DNA of 64,000 nucleotides from G963664835 sp965220775. GTDB taxonomy: Bacteria; Chloroflexota; UBA6077; FW602-bin22; JBCLEL01. Positions 1 to 7,951 of the stretch are shown one piece after another. Made by a program: the position numbers and the translations under genes. Under the pieces are notes generated by a model. That model was given only the letters and a program-made list of their open reading frames with translations, was not told the origin of the DNA and did not search any database. The DNA lies in contig OZ244845.1 in NCBI GenBank assembly GCA_965220775.1, forward strand, positions 1,488,001 to 1,552,000. Reading direction: 5' to 3'. Every line of letters starts with the position of its first letter. The first letter of the stretch is position 1.

Positions 1-394
1 AGTACTGTCGAACGGCGGAATAGATGCCCACCGGCAAGGCAATAACCCAGGTGAACATCACCGCGGCCAACGTGACGACTACGGTCATAACGAGGCGTTC
101 CCCCACGACGTCGATGACTGCTTTTCGATAGGACATGGACATCCCAAAGTTGCCTTGGGCGATCTGCCGCATCCACTTGAAGTACTGAAAATAGATCGGT
201 TGGTCGAGCGCATACTCCTCGCGCAACGCTTCAGCTTCTTGATCGGAGATCTGGTCGCCTGCGCTCTCAACGGCCGCAATGTAAGCGGTCACGAAGTCTC
301 CCGGCGGTAGCTGGATAATAACAAACGACAGGACGGTAATCGCCCACGTTGTAAACGCGGCAAGTAGCAGTCTGCGGCCTACGAACCCTAGCAT
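1..394 (-). CDS. ABC transporter permease, DppB/OppB type (partial, C-terminus outside window)
   Basis: Reading from an ATG at 394 toward the window edge gives a protein starting MLGFVGRRLLLAAFTTWAIT, with one N-terminal membrane segment, a periplasmic stretch with the QLPPGDF and LDQPIYFQYFKWM motifs, and the start of the transmembrane domain. It closely resembles the complete permease at 6855-7850 (PPGDF, LDQPVYVKYFKWLGRIVRGNFGWS), so it is the first permease of a peptide/nickel-type ABC importer. It follows the binding protein at 485-2830 after about 90 bases containing a strong hairpin. The gene runs off the window, so its second permease and ATPase are not seen. The family call is firm. 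The substrate is unknown. Confidence 0.88.
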   Translation of the reverse strand, partial: MLGFVGRRLLLAAFTTWAITVLSFVIIQLPPGDFVTAYIAAVESAGDQISDQEAEALREEYALDQPIYFQYFKWMRQIAQGNFGMSMSYRKAVIDVVGERLVMTVVVTLAAVMFTWVIALPVGIYSAVRQY

Positions 395-443
395 CGAGCC
401 GGTGCATTCATGATGCTAAAGCGAGAACGTGTCTGACGTGGAA

Positions 444-473
444 CCTGGGCGCCAATCTGAGTCGGCGCCCAGG
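444..473 (-). promoter_or_regulatory. Intercistronic hairpin between binding-protein and permease genes
   Basis: A perfect 10-bp inverted repeat (CCTGGGCGCC at 444-453 and GGCGCCCAGG at 464-473, 10-base loop) lies just after the binding-protein stop codon and before the permease start. There is no U-tract, so it is more likely an mRNA-stabilising or attenuating structure than a full terminator. The second transporter operon has an analogous hairpin at the same place. Confidence 0.6.
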
Positions 474-484
474 AACTCGTCAAG

Positions 485-2830
485 TTAGTCAGTGAAGTAG
501 TACGTCGACGGGTGCGAGTTTACCGGGTTGAGGCTGTCGACGCCGGCGATAATCCGCCCTGGGACGTTGCCAACGTTGTTCTTGACGACCCGGACTCCAA
601 GCAGGACAGGTGCAAGGCCGACGGTACCTATCGCCCAGACTTCTTCAACGAGAGTCTTCCAGATCTCCTTGCCGATTCTGTTCTGCTCTTCGACCGGGAC
701 GGTCCTGGCATCCTTCCATAGCTTCAGGACCTTCTGAAGTGGCTCAGGTGGCGGATTGCCCTGCTCGCCGCCGCTGGCGAACCATTTGTCGGCCTCTGGC
801 CCGAAGTTGAAGGCTGTTCCCGGCCAAGTCATCAGTCGGTCGGTGCCGTAGTTGGAGGTCATCCAGATCTGGACTTCGTTGGCCCTCATCTTGGTGCCAA
901 TCAGTGAAGGCTCGGCTGCCTCGACAGCCAAGTAAATACCGATTTGCTTCCAGTGCTGGCCGATCATCTCCGCCATCTCCGGGAATGGGAGGAACCAGGC
1001 CGTGTTTGCGCTGATTTGGATCTGCAGCCGGCCCTGGCCATCGCTCCGCAACCGGTATCCGTCACCGTCCTTCTGGTCCAACCCGATTCCGTCCAACAGC
1101 TCATTGGCCTGGCCCGGATCGTGATTGTGCCAGAGTGTCCGGTATGTCTCTTCACCCGGGTTATAGGGGTTTGTCGCGACAGGGATCGGCGATCCAGGAG
1201 TTCCCAGGCCAATGAAGAAGACCTCGTTGAGTTGGGCTCGGTCAATGCCCAAGGAGAGCGCTCGACGGAAGTCGCGGTTGTGGAACCACTTGCGGATTTC
1301 GGGGTCCTTGTCAAAGTCAACGTTGAAGACGACATTGGCTTCGCCACCGCTGCCCGGCGGGTCGAGGTGCATCTTGTAGTTGCCCCTCTGCTGGTTCTGC
1401 AGGAAGACCGGCAGCTTGGCCAGCGAGACGTGTCTGCCCTGCACGTCGTACTCGCCGGAGATTGCCCGCAGGTTCAGCACTTCCAGATTTGGCGCCAGAG
1501 TCATCACGATGGCGTCTGTGTATGGGAGTTGGTTGCCTTCGGTATCTACCCCGCAGTAGTAGGGATTCCGCTCGAGGACCCAAGCAGGCGTGTTGATTGG
1601 GTTCGAGGTCTTCCAGGGCGAGACCATCGGGAGGTCTGGATTCGTCTGCCACGCGGCCTTGGCCTTAAACAGACCCACCCAGTTTTCCAGCTTTGCATCC
1701 CTCACCATCGCGTCAAGGTCCGCCGAATCGACATAGTCGGGGTGGAACTGCTTGAGGTAGTGAGCTGGTAGGTACGAGGTGCGCCCCAGGCCGCCTCCGT
1801 CAGGTTGCATGCCCGGGATTCCAAAGAATCCTGCCAGAAACTCGGGGAACATGTAGTAGCCAGTCGGGAACCTAAAGGCGATTGTGTAGTCATCGATCTT
1901 CTCTAGTGTTCCAGGTTGGTCTTGGATGGCGAAATTGACGTTGGGAGTGGCGACCAAGTCCGGGTTGGAGTAGACGTCTTCGTACCAGAATATGAAGTCG
2001 TCGGCGGTGAAGGGTTGGCCATCGGACCACTTGAGACCACGCCGGAGGTGGACGATCGTCGTCTGGCCTCCATCGGTGACTTCCCAGTCCTTGGCAATAT
2101 TGGGCACGAGCTTGGTCATCGCGTAGTCGTAGAACAACGTGTGGTCGGGTCCGGCGTTCCGCATTCCGTTCGCCGTGTCGAACGGTCCGGTAAAGCCGCG
2201 GCGCAGCGCGCCGCCGTACTTGCCGATCGAGTGAACCGGCTCGATTACCAGGATGTCATCTGGATCCGGCAGCCGTTCCTCTACCGGCGGTAGCTGCCCC
2301 TTTTCTACCAGCGCTGCTAGCTGGGGAGATTCATTGAAGCTGGTGGGGTACCTGGCCTGATCGAGGACGATCTCGGGCCCCTCCAGTTTACGGATCAACT
2401 CGGGGTCGATCTTGGGCGGCGGCTCCGGGGTCGCCGTTACGATGACTTCCCTTTCTACCTCGACGACCTTCTCTACTTCGACAACCCTCTCTACCTCGAC
2501 GAGCTTCTCCTGCTCTACGACGACTTGCTTCTCTACCTCTACCTGGACAATCTCCTGTCTCACCACCTCAACCGGCCGATCCACCTCGACGGTAACAACC
2601 CTCTCAACTTCGACCGGCCTATCTACCTGGACAGTGACAATCCTCTCGACTTCCTCTCTGACGACCTGGGTCACGACTCTCTCTACGGGAACCTCTCTTT
2701 CGACCACCTGTACTCGTTCTTCAGTGACCACCTGCGGTTGACATGCCGCCAGAATAGGTAATGCGGCTGTCGCGCCCAAGCCGGCTAGGAATGACCGGCG
2801 TCCGATTCTGCGTGCGATCAAATCTTTCAC
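485..2830 (-). CDS. ABC transporter substrate-binding lipoprotein, family 5 (peptide/opine type)
   Basis: This is the extracytoplasmic receptor of an oligopeptide-type ABC importer, 781 residues. The GTG start at 2830 gives a signal with a twin-arginine-like RRSFLAG motif (residues 11-17) and a lipobox ending at Cys30 (LPILAAC), so it is probably a Tat-exported lipoprotein. Residues about 35-135 are a low-complexity stalk of repeated Val/Glu units (VERVVTVEVDRPVEV and variants). The SBP_bac_5 domain follows (IVHLRRGLKWSDGQPFTADD, then DFRRALSLGIDRAQLNEVFF). The permease gene at 1-394 lies downstream. It is a paralogue of the protein at 7952-10366 with the same architecture. The ligand cannot be read from sequence: small peptides, glycosides or other compounds are all possible in this family. 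Confidence 0.92.
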   Translation of the reverse strand: MKDLIARRIGRRSFLAGLGATAALPILAACQPQVVTEERVQVVEREVPVERVVTQVVREEVERIVTVQVDRPVEVERVVTVEVDRPVEVVRQEIVQVEVEKQVVVEQEKLVEVERVVEVEKVVEVEREVIVTATPEPPPKIDPELIRKLEGPEIVLDQARYPTSFNESPQLAALVEKGQLPPVEERLPDPDDILVIEPVHSIGKYGGALRRGFTGPFDTANGMRNAGPDHTLFYDYAMTKLVPNIAKDWEVTDGGQTTIVHLRRGLKWSDGQPFTADDFIFWYEDVYSNPDLVATPNVNFAIQDQPGTLEKIDDYTIAFRFPTGYYMFPEFLAGFFGIPGMQPDGGGLGRTSYLPAHYLKQFHPDYVDSADLDAMVRDAKLENWVGLFKAKAAWQTNPDLPMVSPWKTSNPINTPAWVLERNPYYCGVDTEGNQLPYTDAIVMTLAPNLEVLNLRAISGEYDVQGRHVSLAKLPVFLQNQQRGNYKMHLDPPGSGGEANVVFNVDFDKDPEIRKWFHNRDFRRALSLGIDRAQLNEVFFIGLGTPGSPIPVATNPYNPGEETYRTLWHNHDPGQANELLDGIGLDQKDGDGYRLRSDGQGRLQIQISANTAWFLPFPEMAEMIGQHWKQIGIYLAVEAAEPSLIGTKMRANEVQIWMTSNYGTDRLMTWPGTAFNFGPEADKWFASGGEQGNPPPEPLQKVLKLWKDARTVPVEEQNRIGKEIWKTLVEEVWAIGTVGLAPVLLGVRVVKNNVGNVPGRIIAGVDSLNPVNSHPSTYYFTD

Positions 2831-2959
2831 TGTCCTATCGAGCCTCCGTTATAGAAGTTAATCGTGCGTGCAAACCAACAGATCTTACGTTTCGGTAAAT
2901 GCGCCGTGCTCGCCTTGTGGCAACACCTCCGATGAATCTTTTCTAACCTTATCGATTAA

Positions 2960-3000
2960 GTTGACAACAATGATCTAACATTGTGCGTAAGGGTGTCAAC
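2960..3000. promoter_or_regulatory. Nested inverted repeat in a divergent promoter region (candidate operator)
   Basis: Between the divergent binding-protein gene and the dioxygenase gene, ACAATG-N6-CATTGT (2967-2984) sits inside GTTGACA (2960-2966) ... TGTCAAC (2994-3000). TTGACA at 2961 also resembles a -35 element. The nested dyad suggests a repressor or activator site shared by the two divergent units. No regulator gene is adjacent. The rest of 2831-3153 shows no coding signal. Confidence 0.4.
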
Positions 3001-3153
3001 ATTCGATGCTCTGAAATCCCAACACATGCAGGTGAAACCTTGTCCGGACTTTGGCACGCATCCGATATTTGATATGCTATCCATCAACCGTTTAGGTGGG
3101 CGCCGCAGGCGCTGGGGCTAGACCTTGGTACTAATCTGAGAGAGGAACAGTCG

Positions 3154-4119
3154 ATGATAGCAATGACCGCAAAGCAGCGGGATGAACTCAACGAGATAGG
3201 GTGGACGGTATTGGAAAGTGTCCTGACACCTGAGGAGACTGAGCGACTGAGCGACGCCTGGGACGACGTTGCCGACCAGCTCCGCAGAAAGCAAGGTCTG
3301 GGGCCGAATGACAGCGTTGGCTCCCGCAATGGACTCAGACTGAACGATACCATTCTCGACCTGATCGATCACCCTAAGATTTTGCCCCTGGTAGTAGACG
3401 CCATTGGGTGGAACATCCAGAATCGCGACAGCACGTTTGGCTGTCAGGCGCCCAAGCCTAGTGATTCGGACCCCGACGTTTTATCGCTAGGGTGGCATTT
3501 CGATTACGAGGAAGAGTTCGCCGGAACAACGATCGATGGCCGCATGCCCCTGATCGACTTCAAGGTGGGCTGGTATATATCCGACCACACCGAACCGGGA
3601 CACGCGACCATTCTGTTGGTGCCGGGAAGCTACAAGTGGACCCGCGAACAGAGAGCCACCTGGGAGTCCTGGGCGGATCCAAAGGATATCTTCGAGCTAA
3701 GAGTGCCGGCCGGCAGCGCGCTGCTTTGGCGACCCACCACTCTCCACGCGGTAACTCCGAATCTTTCCAAGAGTTTCCGCAAGGCCTCTTACGTGAGCTA
3801 CACACCCAGATGGGTGCGACCGAGCTGCTACCTCGAGCAGGACCCAGAGCTGCTGGCTCGCAGCTCACCGATCCGCCGGCAGCTATTGGGAGCGATGGGC
3901 GATCTCAGCCACCCGCTCGGCAAGGATCCTGTTGGCGCACCATCGTCGCAACACTGGTTCAGTTTGGATGGCTGGCAAACCGTGCCGCTCAAGGCCTGGG
4001 CCGAAGCTCAAGCCGGCGAAGGGGAACACGTTTGGGGACTTGGCTATGGAGCCACGTACACCAAAGGGCCGAAACATGAGTTCACCCAAGTCCGTGTGCC
4101 GAAGAAGATAGATGTCTGA
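3154..4119 (+). CDS. Phytanoyl-CoA dioxygenase (PhyH) family Fe(II)/2-oxoglutarate oxygenase
   Basis: A 321-residue double-stranded beta-helix oxygenase. The iron-binding triad of the family is visible as HxD in LGWHFDYEEEF (about residues 114-116) and a distal His in WRPTTLHAVTPN. The Arg in the following SKSFRKASY is a candidate 2-oxoglutarate contact. The start at 3154 is supported by an AGAGG-like ribosome site about 8 bases upstream. The gene overlaps the following VOC-family gene by 8 bases, so the two are translationally coupled and probably work on the same compound. PhyH enzymes hydroxylate or degrade acyl, amino-acid and secondary-metabolite substrates, so the actual substrate is unknown. 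The pair sits between two ABC peptide-type import systems. Confidence 0.85.
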   Translation: MIAMTAKQRDELNEIGWTVLESVLTPEETERLSDAWDDVADQLRRKQGLGPNDSVGSRNGLRLNDTILDLIDHPKILPLVVDAIGWNIQNRDSTFGCQAPKPSDSDPDVLSLGWHFDYEEEFAGTTIDGRMPLIDFKVGWYISDHTEPGHATILLVPGSYKWTREQRATWESWADPKDIFELRVPAGSALLWRPTTLHAVTPNLSKSFRKASYVSYTPRWVRPSCYLEQDPELLARSSPIRRQLLGAMGDLSHPLGKDPVGAPSSQHWFSLDGWQTVPLKAWAEAQAGEGEHVWGLGYGATYTKGPKHEFTQVRVPKKIDV

Positions 4120-4636
4120 TCTATCGCGTCCCAGGCTAAACCTGCCCGAATTGGGCCGGATAGGTCAGATCTGCGTGGTCGTGCGCGATCTGGACGAGGC
4201 TGTGAGAAGCTACTGGCATAACTTGGGCATAGGCCCCTGGTGGATCTATACCTATCAACCACCCTTGGTGAGACACATGACGCTGGGTGGAAAGACCCAG
4301 AACTATCGTATGCGTCTGGCATTTACGCCGGGCCTTGTGCCGCAGTTCGAGTTGGTTCAGCCTCTGGAAGGCGATACCATTTATCAGAAATTCATCGACC
4401 AGCATGGCGAAGGACTCCAGCACTTGGGCGTGTTTGCCCACGACTTCGACGAATCGTTAAGGAAGGCAGAAGCGGCCGGATACAGGGTAATTCAGAGCGG
4501 TCATGGATTCGGCCCGGACGGCGACGGTTCATATGCCTATCTCAGCACCGAGGAAGTCTCCGGCACGATATTCGAGCTAATCGATCCGCCGGCCCGGCGG
4601 CACCCGCCGGAGTACATCTATCCGCCGGAGGAGTAG
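4112..4636 (+). CDS. VOC (glyoxalase/bleomycin-resistance fold) family protein
   Basis: A 174-residue protein with two paired beta-alpha-beta-beta-beta units typical of the vicinal oxygen chelate superfamily. The first unit is near residues 14-85 (LGRIGQICVVVRDLDEAVRSY) and the second near 100-160 (LQHLGVFAHDFDESLRKAEA, ending GTIFELIDPP). The second-unit His and Glu are canonical metal ligands. The usual first-unit His is replaced (GQIC instead of DHV), so metal binding may differ from methylmalonyl-CoA epimerase. It overlaps the upstream dioxygenase gene by 8 bases. The reaction could be epimerisation, lyase or dioxygenase chemistry. Family confidence is high, function low. Confidence 0.8.
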   Translation: MSDLSRPRLNLPELGRIGQICVVVRDLDEAVRSYWHNLGIGPWWIYTYQPPLVRHMTLGGKTQNYRMRLAFTPGLVPQFELVQPLEGDTIYQKFIDQHGEGLQHLGVFAHDFDESLRKAEAAGYRVIQSGHGFGPDGDGSYAYLSTEEVSGTIFELIDPPARRHPPEYIYPPEE

Positions 4637-4679
4637 CGAGGTCCGCGCCGGCGCCGGTTGTAACTAGCGGAATGAACCG

Positions 4680-5699
4680 TTACGCACCTTCGTAAAGGAA
4701 GCACGCCGCTTCCTGTCCGACTCCTAGCCGAACTGGATTAGGCTCGCGCGTCTCGCAAACGTTCTCGATAAAAGACGGGCAGCGAGGATGGAATGGGCAT
4801 CCCTTGGGTCGGTTGTACGGATGTGGAACAGATCCGCTGATAGACGGCAATTTGATCCTAGGGGGCGAGTGGATATTGGGGATCGATTGCAGCAGAGCCT
4901 TCGTGTACGGATGTTTCGGCGCGTGGAAAATATCGTCGACCGGGCCTTTTTCTACCACACGACCCAGGTACATCACCGCCACATCATCGGCCATCTCGGC
5001 GATCACTCCCATATTGTGAGTAATCAGGATGATGGACAGGTCTCGCTGCTCTTGGAGGCCGCGAAGTAAATCGAGTATCTGTGCCTGAGTGGTCACGTCC
5101 AACGCCGTCGTCGGCTCATCCGCGATCAGCAACGTAGGGTTGCAAGAAAGCGCCATAGCGATCATGGCGCGTTGGCGCAGACCGCCGCTCATCTCGAAAG
5201 CGTATTGGTCTATACGTAATGGCGCCCGGGGAATCCCGACCAAACGAAGTAGCTCGATCGCTTGGTCTCTGGCTTCCTCAGCGCCAACCTTCTGGTGAAG
5301 CCGGATCGTTTCGATAATCTGACTTCCGACGGTATGCACTGGACTGAACGAGGTCATCGGCTCCTGGAAGACCAGGCCAATCTCACCGCCTCGTATCGAG
5401 CGCATCTCCTCACTATTGGGATCCAGTTGGACCAAATCAGTTCCTTGATCCTGATTATCTTGTCCGTTCCCATACAGCAGCACCTGTCCATCAGTGATCC
5501 GGCCGGGACGCTCGACGATGCGAAGAATAGATCGAGCCGTTACGCTTTTTCCACAACCGCTTTCGCCGACGATTCCCAAGGTTTGTCCGCGAATCAGGTC
5601 GAAACTCGCACCGTCAACCGCTCTTACTACTCCTTCATCGGTGAAGAAGTAGGTCTTCAGATTGTTTACTGACAGGAGCAGACGACGACCGTTTTCCAT
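4680..5699 (-). CDS. ABC transporter ATP-binding protein, DppD/OppD type
   Basis: The nucleotide-binding subunit of the peptide-type importer. It has Walker A GESGCGKS, Q-loop QEPMTS, signature MSGGLRQRAMIA, Walker B LLIADEPTTALD and the H-loop ITHNMG. After the ATPase core comes the oligopeptide/dipeptide C-terminal region with CPFHPRCP and two further cysteines, the arrangement known to hold a [4Fe-4S] cluster in some OppD proteins. The frame is open back to 5768, but that would run into the permease gene. The ATG at 5699, 10 bases after the permease stop, gives MENGRRLLLSVNNLKTYFF and fits the family N-terminus. Only one ATPase gene is present, so the transporter may be a homodimer or share a partner encoded elsewhere. 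Confidence 0.92.
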   Translation of the reverse strand: MENGRRLLLSVNNLKTYFFTDEGVVRAVDGASFDLIRGQTLGIVGESGCGKSVTARSILRIVERPGRITDGQVLLYGNGQDNQDQGTDLVQLDPNSEEMRSIRGGEIGLVFQEPMTSFSPVHTVGSQIIETIRLHQKVGAEEARDQAIELLRLVGIPRAPLRIDQYAFEMSGGLRQRAMIAMALSCNPTLLIADEPTTALDVTTQAQILDLLRGLQEQRDLSIILITHNMGVIAEMADDVAVMYLGRVVEKGPVDDIFHAPKHPYTKALLQSIPNIHSPPRIKLPSISGSVPHPYNRPKGCPFHPRCPSFIENVCETREPNPVRLGVGQEAACFLYEGA

Positions 5700-5709
5700 C
5701 ACTAGATCT

Positions 5710-6855
5710 CTATGAGCTGTAGGGATCTGCTGCATCTCGTATCCCGTCGCCCATGAAATTGAACGCAAGTATGACGACGACGACGGGAATAGCCGGTAGC
5801 AACAACCAAGGCGTTATGGCGATAGCCTGAATATTCTGAGCGTCCTGGAGCAGCACTCCCCAACTGATCGCCGGAGGTCGCAGCCCCAATCCCAAAAAGC
5901 TCAGCGAAGTTTCCGCGATGATCATAAAGGGAATCGCCAGTGTGATCGAGGCAATGATGTGGCTGAAGAAGGCCGGAACCATGTGGCGAAAGATGATTCG
6001 CATCCGGCTGGCGCCGGCGAGTTCGGCCGCCGTCACGAAGTCCTCCTCCCGAATCGAGAGAAACTTGCCCCGAACGACCCGAGCCAAGTCGGTCCAACCA
6101 ATCAGCGAGATAATGATGGTAATAGCAAAGTAGATTTTGAGGATGTCCCAATCTCTTGGCATTGCCGCCGCCAGTCCCATCCATAGTGGGATGGTAGGTA
6201 TCGACCGTAGAATCTCGATTATCCGCTGTATGACCGTATCGACGAATCCACCGTAGAAGCCGGAGAGACCTCCCAATAGTATGCCCAAGAACAAAGCGAT
6301 GGTGACGCCGGCCAGGCCGATGAACAAAGATATCCTTGTAGCGTTGATGAGACGCGACCAGAGGTCCCGCCCCTGGATGTCGGTCCCCAACAAGAATAAC
6401 GTCTCCTCCGGCCGTTCATCGACGACACCAAAGAGGTGAATGTCCGCTTGGATGAATCCTAAGATCTTGTAGCGGAAACCCGACCCGAATAAGCGGAGGT
6501 ATATCTTGTCGTTGGGGTCGGCTTCGTAATCCCGCACAAAAGTTTTCGTATTGCGGCTTCCTTTCACTCTGTAAACGTGCGGCCGAAATACACCGTCTTC
6601 GAACCAGAATATTGGCTGGGGAGGGGTATGAGATCGATCGGCGTGGGAATCGAATGGATCCGAGTATGAGAGGAAGTCCGCATTTAACGCGATAAGGTAG
6701 AAGATGATCACGACGACCGAGCCGGCGACTGCTAGGTAGTGCTTGCGGAATCTCCACCACATGAGCTGCCACTGGGTAGCGACAAGGATCCGTTCGTCTT
6801 CGCCGGCAGCAGCTATCCCTGTTCCGTCGGCAACGGGAACCGCGGCCTCGGCCAT
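5710..6855 (-). CDS. ABC transporter permease, DppC/OppC type
   Basis: The second membrane subunit of the peptide-type importer, 381 residues. A cytoplasmic N-terminus (WQLMWWRFRKHYLAVAGS) leads into one membrane segment. A long periplasmic insert follows (about residues 65-150, including YLRLFGSGFRYKILGFIQAD and DIQGRDLWSRLI). The five-helix BPD_transp_1 domain carries the EAA loop (ELAGASRMRIIFRHMVP). The start overlaps the stop of the preceding permease by one base (TGATG), which indicates coupling. The long periplasmic insert is typical of the Chloroflexota versions. Confidence 0.92.
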   Translation of the reverse strand: MAEAAVPVADGTGIAAAGEDERILVATQWQLMWWRFRKHYLAVAGSVVVIIFYLIALNADFLSYSDPFDSHADRSHTPPQPIFWFEDGVFRPHVYRVKGSRNTKTFVRDYEADPNDKIYLRLFGSGFRYKILGFIQADIHLFGVVDERPEETLFLLGTDIQGRDLWSRLINATRISLFIGLAGVTIALFLGILLGGLSGFYGGFVDTVIQRIIEILRSIPTIPLWMGLAAAMPRDWDILKIYFAITIIISLIGWTDLARVVRGKFLSIREEDFVTAAELAGASRMRIIFRHMVPAFFSHIIASITLAIPFMIIAETSLSFLGLGLRPPAISWGVLLQDAQNIQAIAITPWLLLPAIPVVVVILAFNFMGDGIRDAADPYSS

Positions 6856-7850
6856 CAGCGACCCTCCATTCGTATACGGGGATCAATAAACATCAAAACG
6901 AAATCTGAGATTAGTGTACCGATAACCGTCAAAAAACCCAACATCATGATAATGGTTGCGGCGAGAAAGAAATCCTGACCCAAGAGCGCCCTGAGCAATA
7001 GCGGGCCCACTGTCGGTAAGCTAAGCACGATTGACACGATGATACTTCCAGACACGATTGCTGGCAGCAAATAGCCTATAGTGCTGGCAAAGGGATTGAG
7101 CGCAACGCGTACAGGGTATCTCAGGATGAGCCTGGCCTCGGTGACGCCCTTCGCCCGGGCAGTCACAACGTAGGGTTTGCGTAGCTCGTCAAGTAGATTG
7201 GCCCGAAGAATTCTTATGAGGCCGGCAGTGCCGGCTGTACCGAGGACGATGGCGGGTATTGGAAGGTGTTTGATCAGGTCCCACACGCGGAGCAGACTCC
7301 ACGGCGCCTCGACAAAATCAGGAGAGAACAGGCCGCCGATGCTTCCGCCAAACCAGAACCAGGTAAAGTACATCAAGGCCAGAGCAAGTAGAAAGTCGGG
7401 TATTGCCAGACCAATGAACCCCACGAAGGTGAAGGCGTGATCCTCAGGGGAGTATTGTCGTACGGCTGAATAGATGCCGATGGGGAGCGCGACCACCCAC
7501 GTGAAGACGACAGCAGCCATTGTCACTACTACTGTCATGAGCAGGCGCTCGCCGATAAGGTCGATAACGGGTCGCTGCCAATCCATCGACCAGCCGAAAT
7601 TTCCCCGGACTATTCGTCCCAGCCACTTGAAATACTTCACGTAAACTGGCTGGTCCAAGCCGAACTCTTCGCGCAGGCTGGCGCCCAGCGCATAAGCCTC
7701 GGTGGCTTGGACGCCGGTGGCTTGCAACTGAGAAACATAGTAAGTTGCGAAGTCACCCGGAGGCAACTCGATAATTGCGAAGGAGATTACTGTAATAGCC
7801 CAAGTGGTCACCAGCGCCATCAGCAGACGCCGGCCAACGTACCCCAGCAC
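6855..7850 (-). CDS. ABC transporter permease, DppB/OppB type
   Basis: The first membrane subunit, 331 residues with six predicted membrane segments. It starts MLGYVGRRLLMALVTTWAIT, followed by the periplasmic PPGDF region, and has the inner-membrane EAA loop near residues 215-235 (YVVTARAKGVTEARLILRYPVR). It lies between the binding-protein gene, from which it is separated by about 100 bases containing a hairpin, and the second permease, with which it shares a TGATG junction. It is closely similar to the truncated permease at the window start, so the two operons arose by duplication. Confidence 0.93.
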   Translation of the reverse strand: MLGYVGRRLLMALVTTWAITVISFAIIELPPGDFATYYVSQLQATGVQATEAYALGASLREEFGLDQPVYVKYFKWLGRIVRGNFGWSMDWQRPVIDLIGERLLMTVVVTMAAVVFTWVVALPIGIYSAVRQYSPEDHAFTFVGFIGLAIPDFLLALALMYFTWFWFGGSIGGLFSPDFVEAPWSLLRVWDLIKHLPIPAIVLGTAGTAGLIRILRANLLDELRKPYVVTARAKGVTEARLILRYPVRVALNPFASTIGYLLPAIVSGSIIVSIVLSLPTVGPLLLRALLGQDFFLAATIIMMLGFLTVIGTLISDFVLMFIDPRIRMEGR

Positions 7851-7907
7851 CCGTTGTCAGTCCAAATCTGGCGCTAATGCCAGGAAATGCAGGCCATAAA
7901 ACCGAAG

Positions 7908-7934
7908 CCGGCCCTGGGAGGAACCCAGGGCCGG
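7908..7934 (-). promoter_or_regulatory. Intercistronic hairpin between binding-protein and permease genes
   Basis: A perfect 11-bp inverted repeat (CCGGCCCTGGG at 7908-7918, CCCAGGGCCGG at 7924-7934, 5-base loop) lies 17 bases downstream of the binding-protein stop. On the minus strand it is followed by CTTCGGTTTTATGG, a weak T-run. It may be a partial terminator or 3' stabiliser that lets the binding protein be made in excess over the permeases. Position and shape match the hairpin at 444-473. Confidence 0.65.
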
Positions 7935-7951
7935 ACCTGTGAAGTGCGAGG

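Noticed and set aside
944..1771. 275-codon plus-strand frame opposite the first binding-protein gene
   Set aside because: It is exactly antisense to a well-supported SBP_bac_5 coding region, has no family resemblance, and arises from biased codon use.
2412..2741. Ser/Thr-rich frame and apparent tandem DNA repeat
   Set aside because: This is the reverse strand of the Val/Glu stalk of the binding protein. The repetition reflects the protein repeat and is not an independent gene, CRISPR or satellite.
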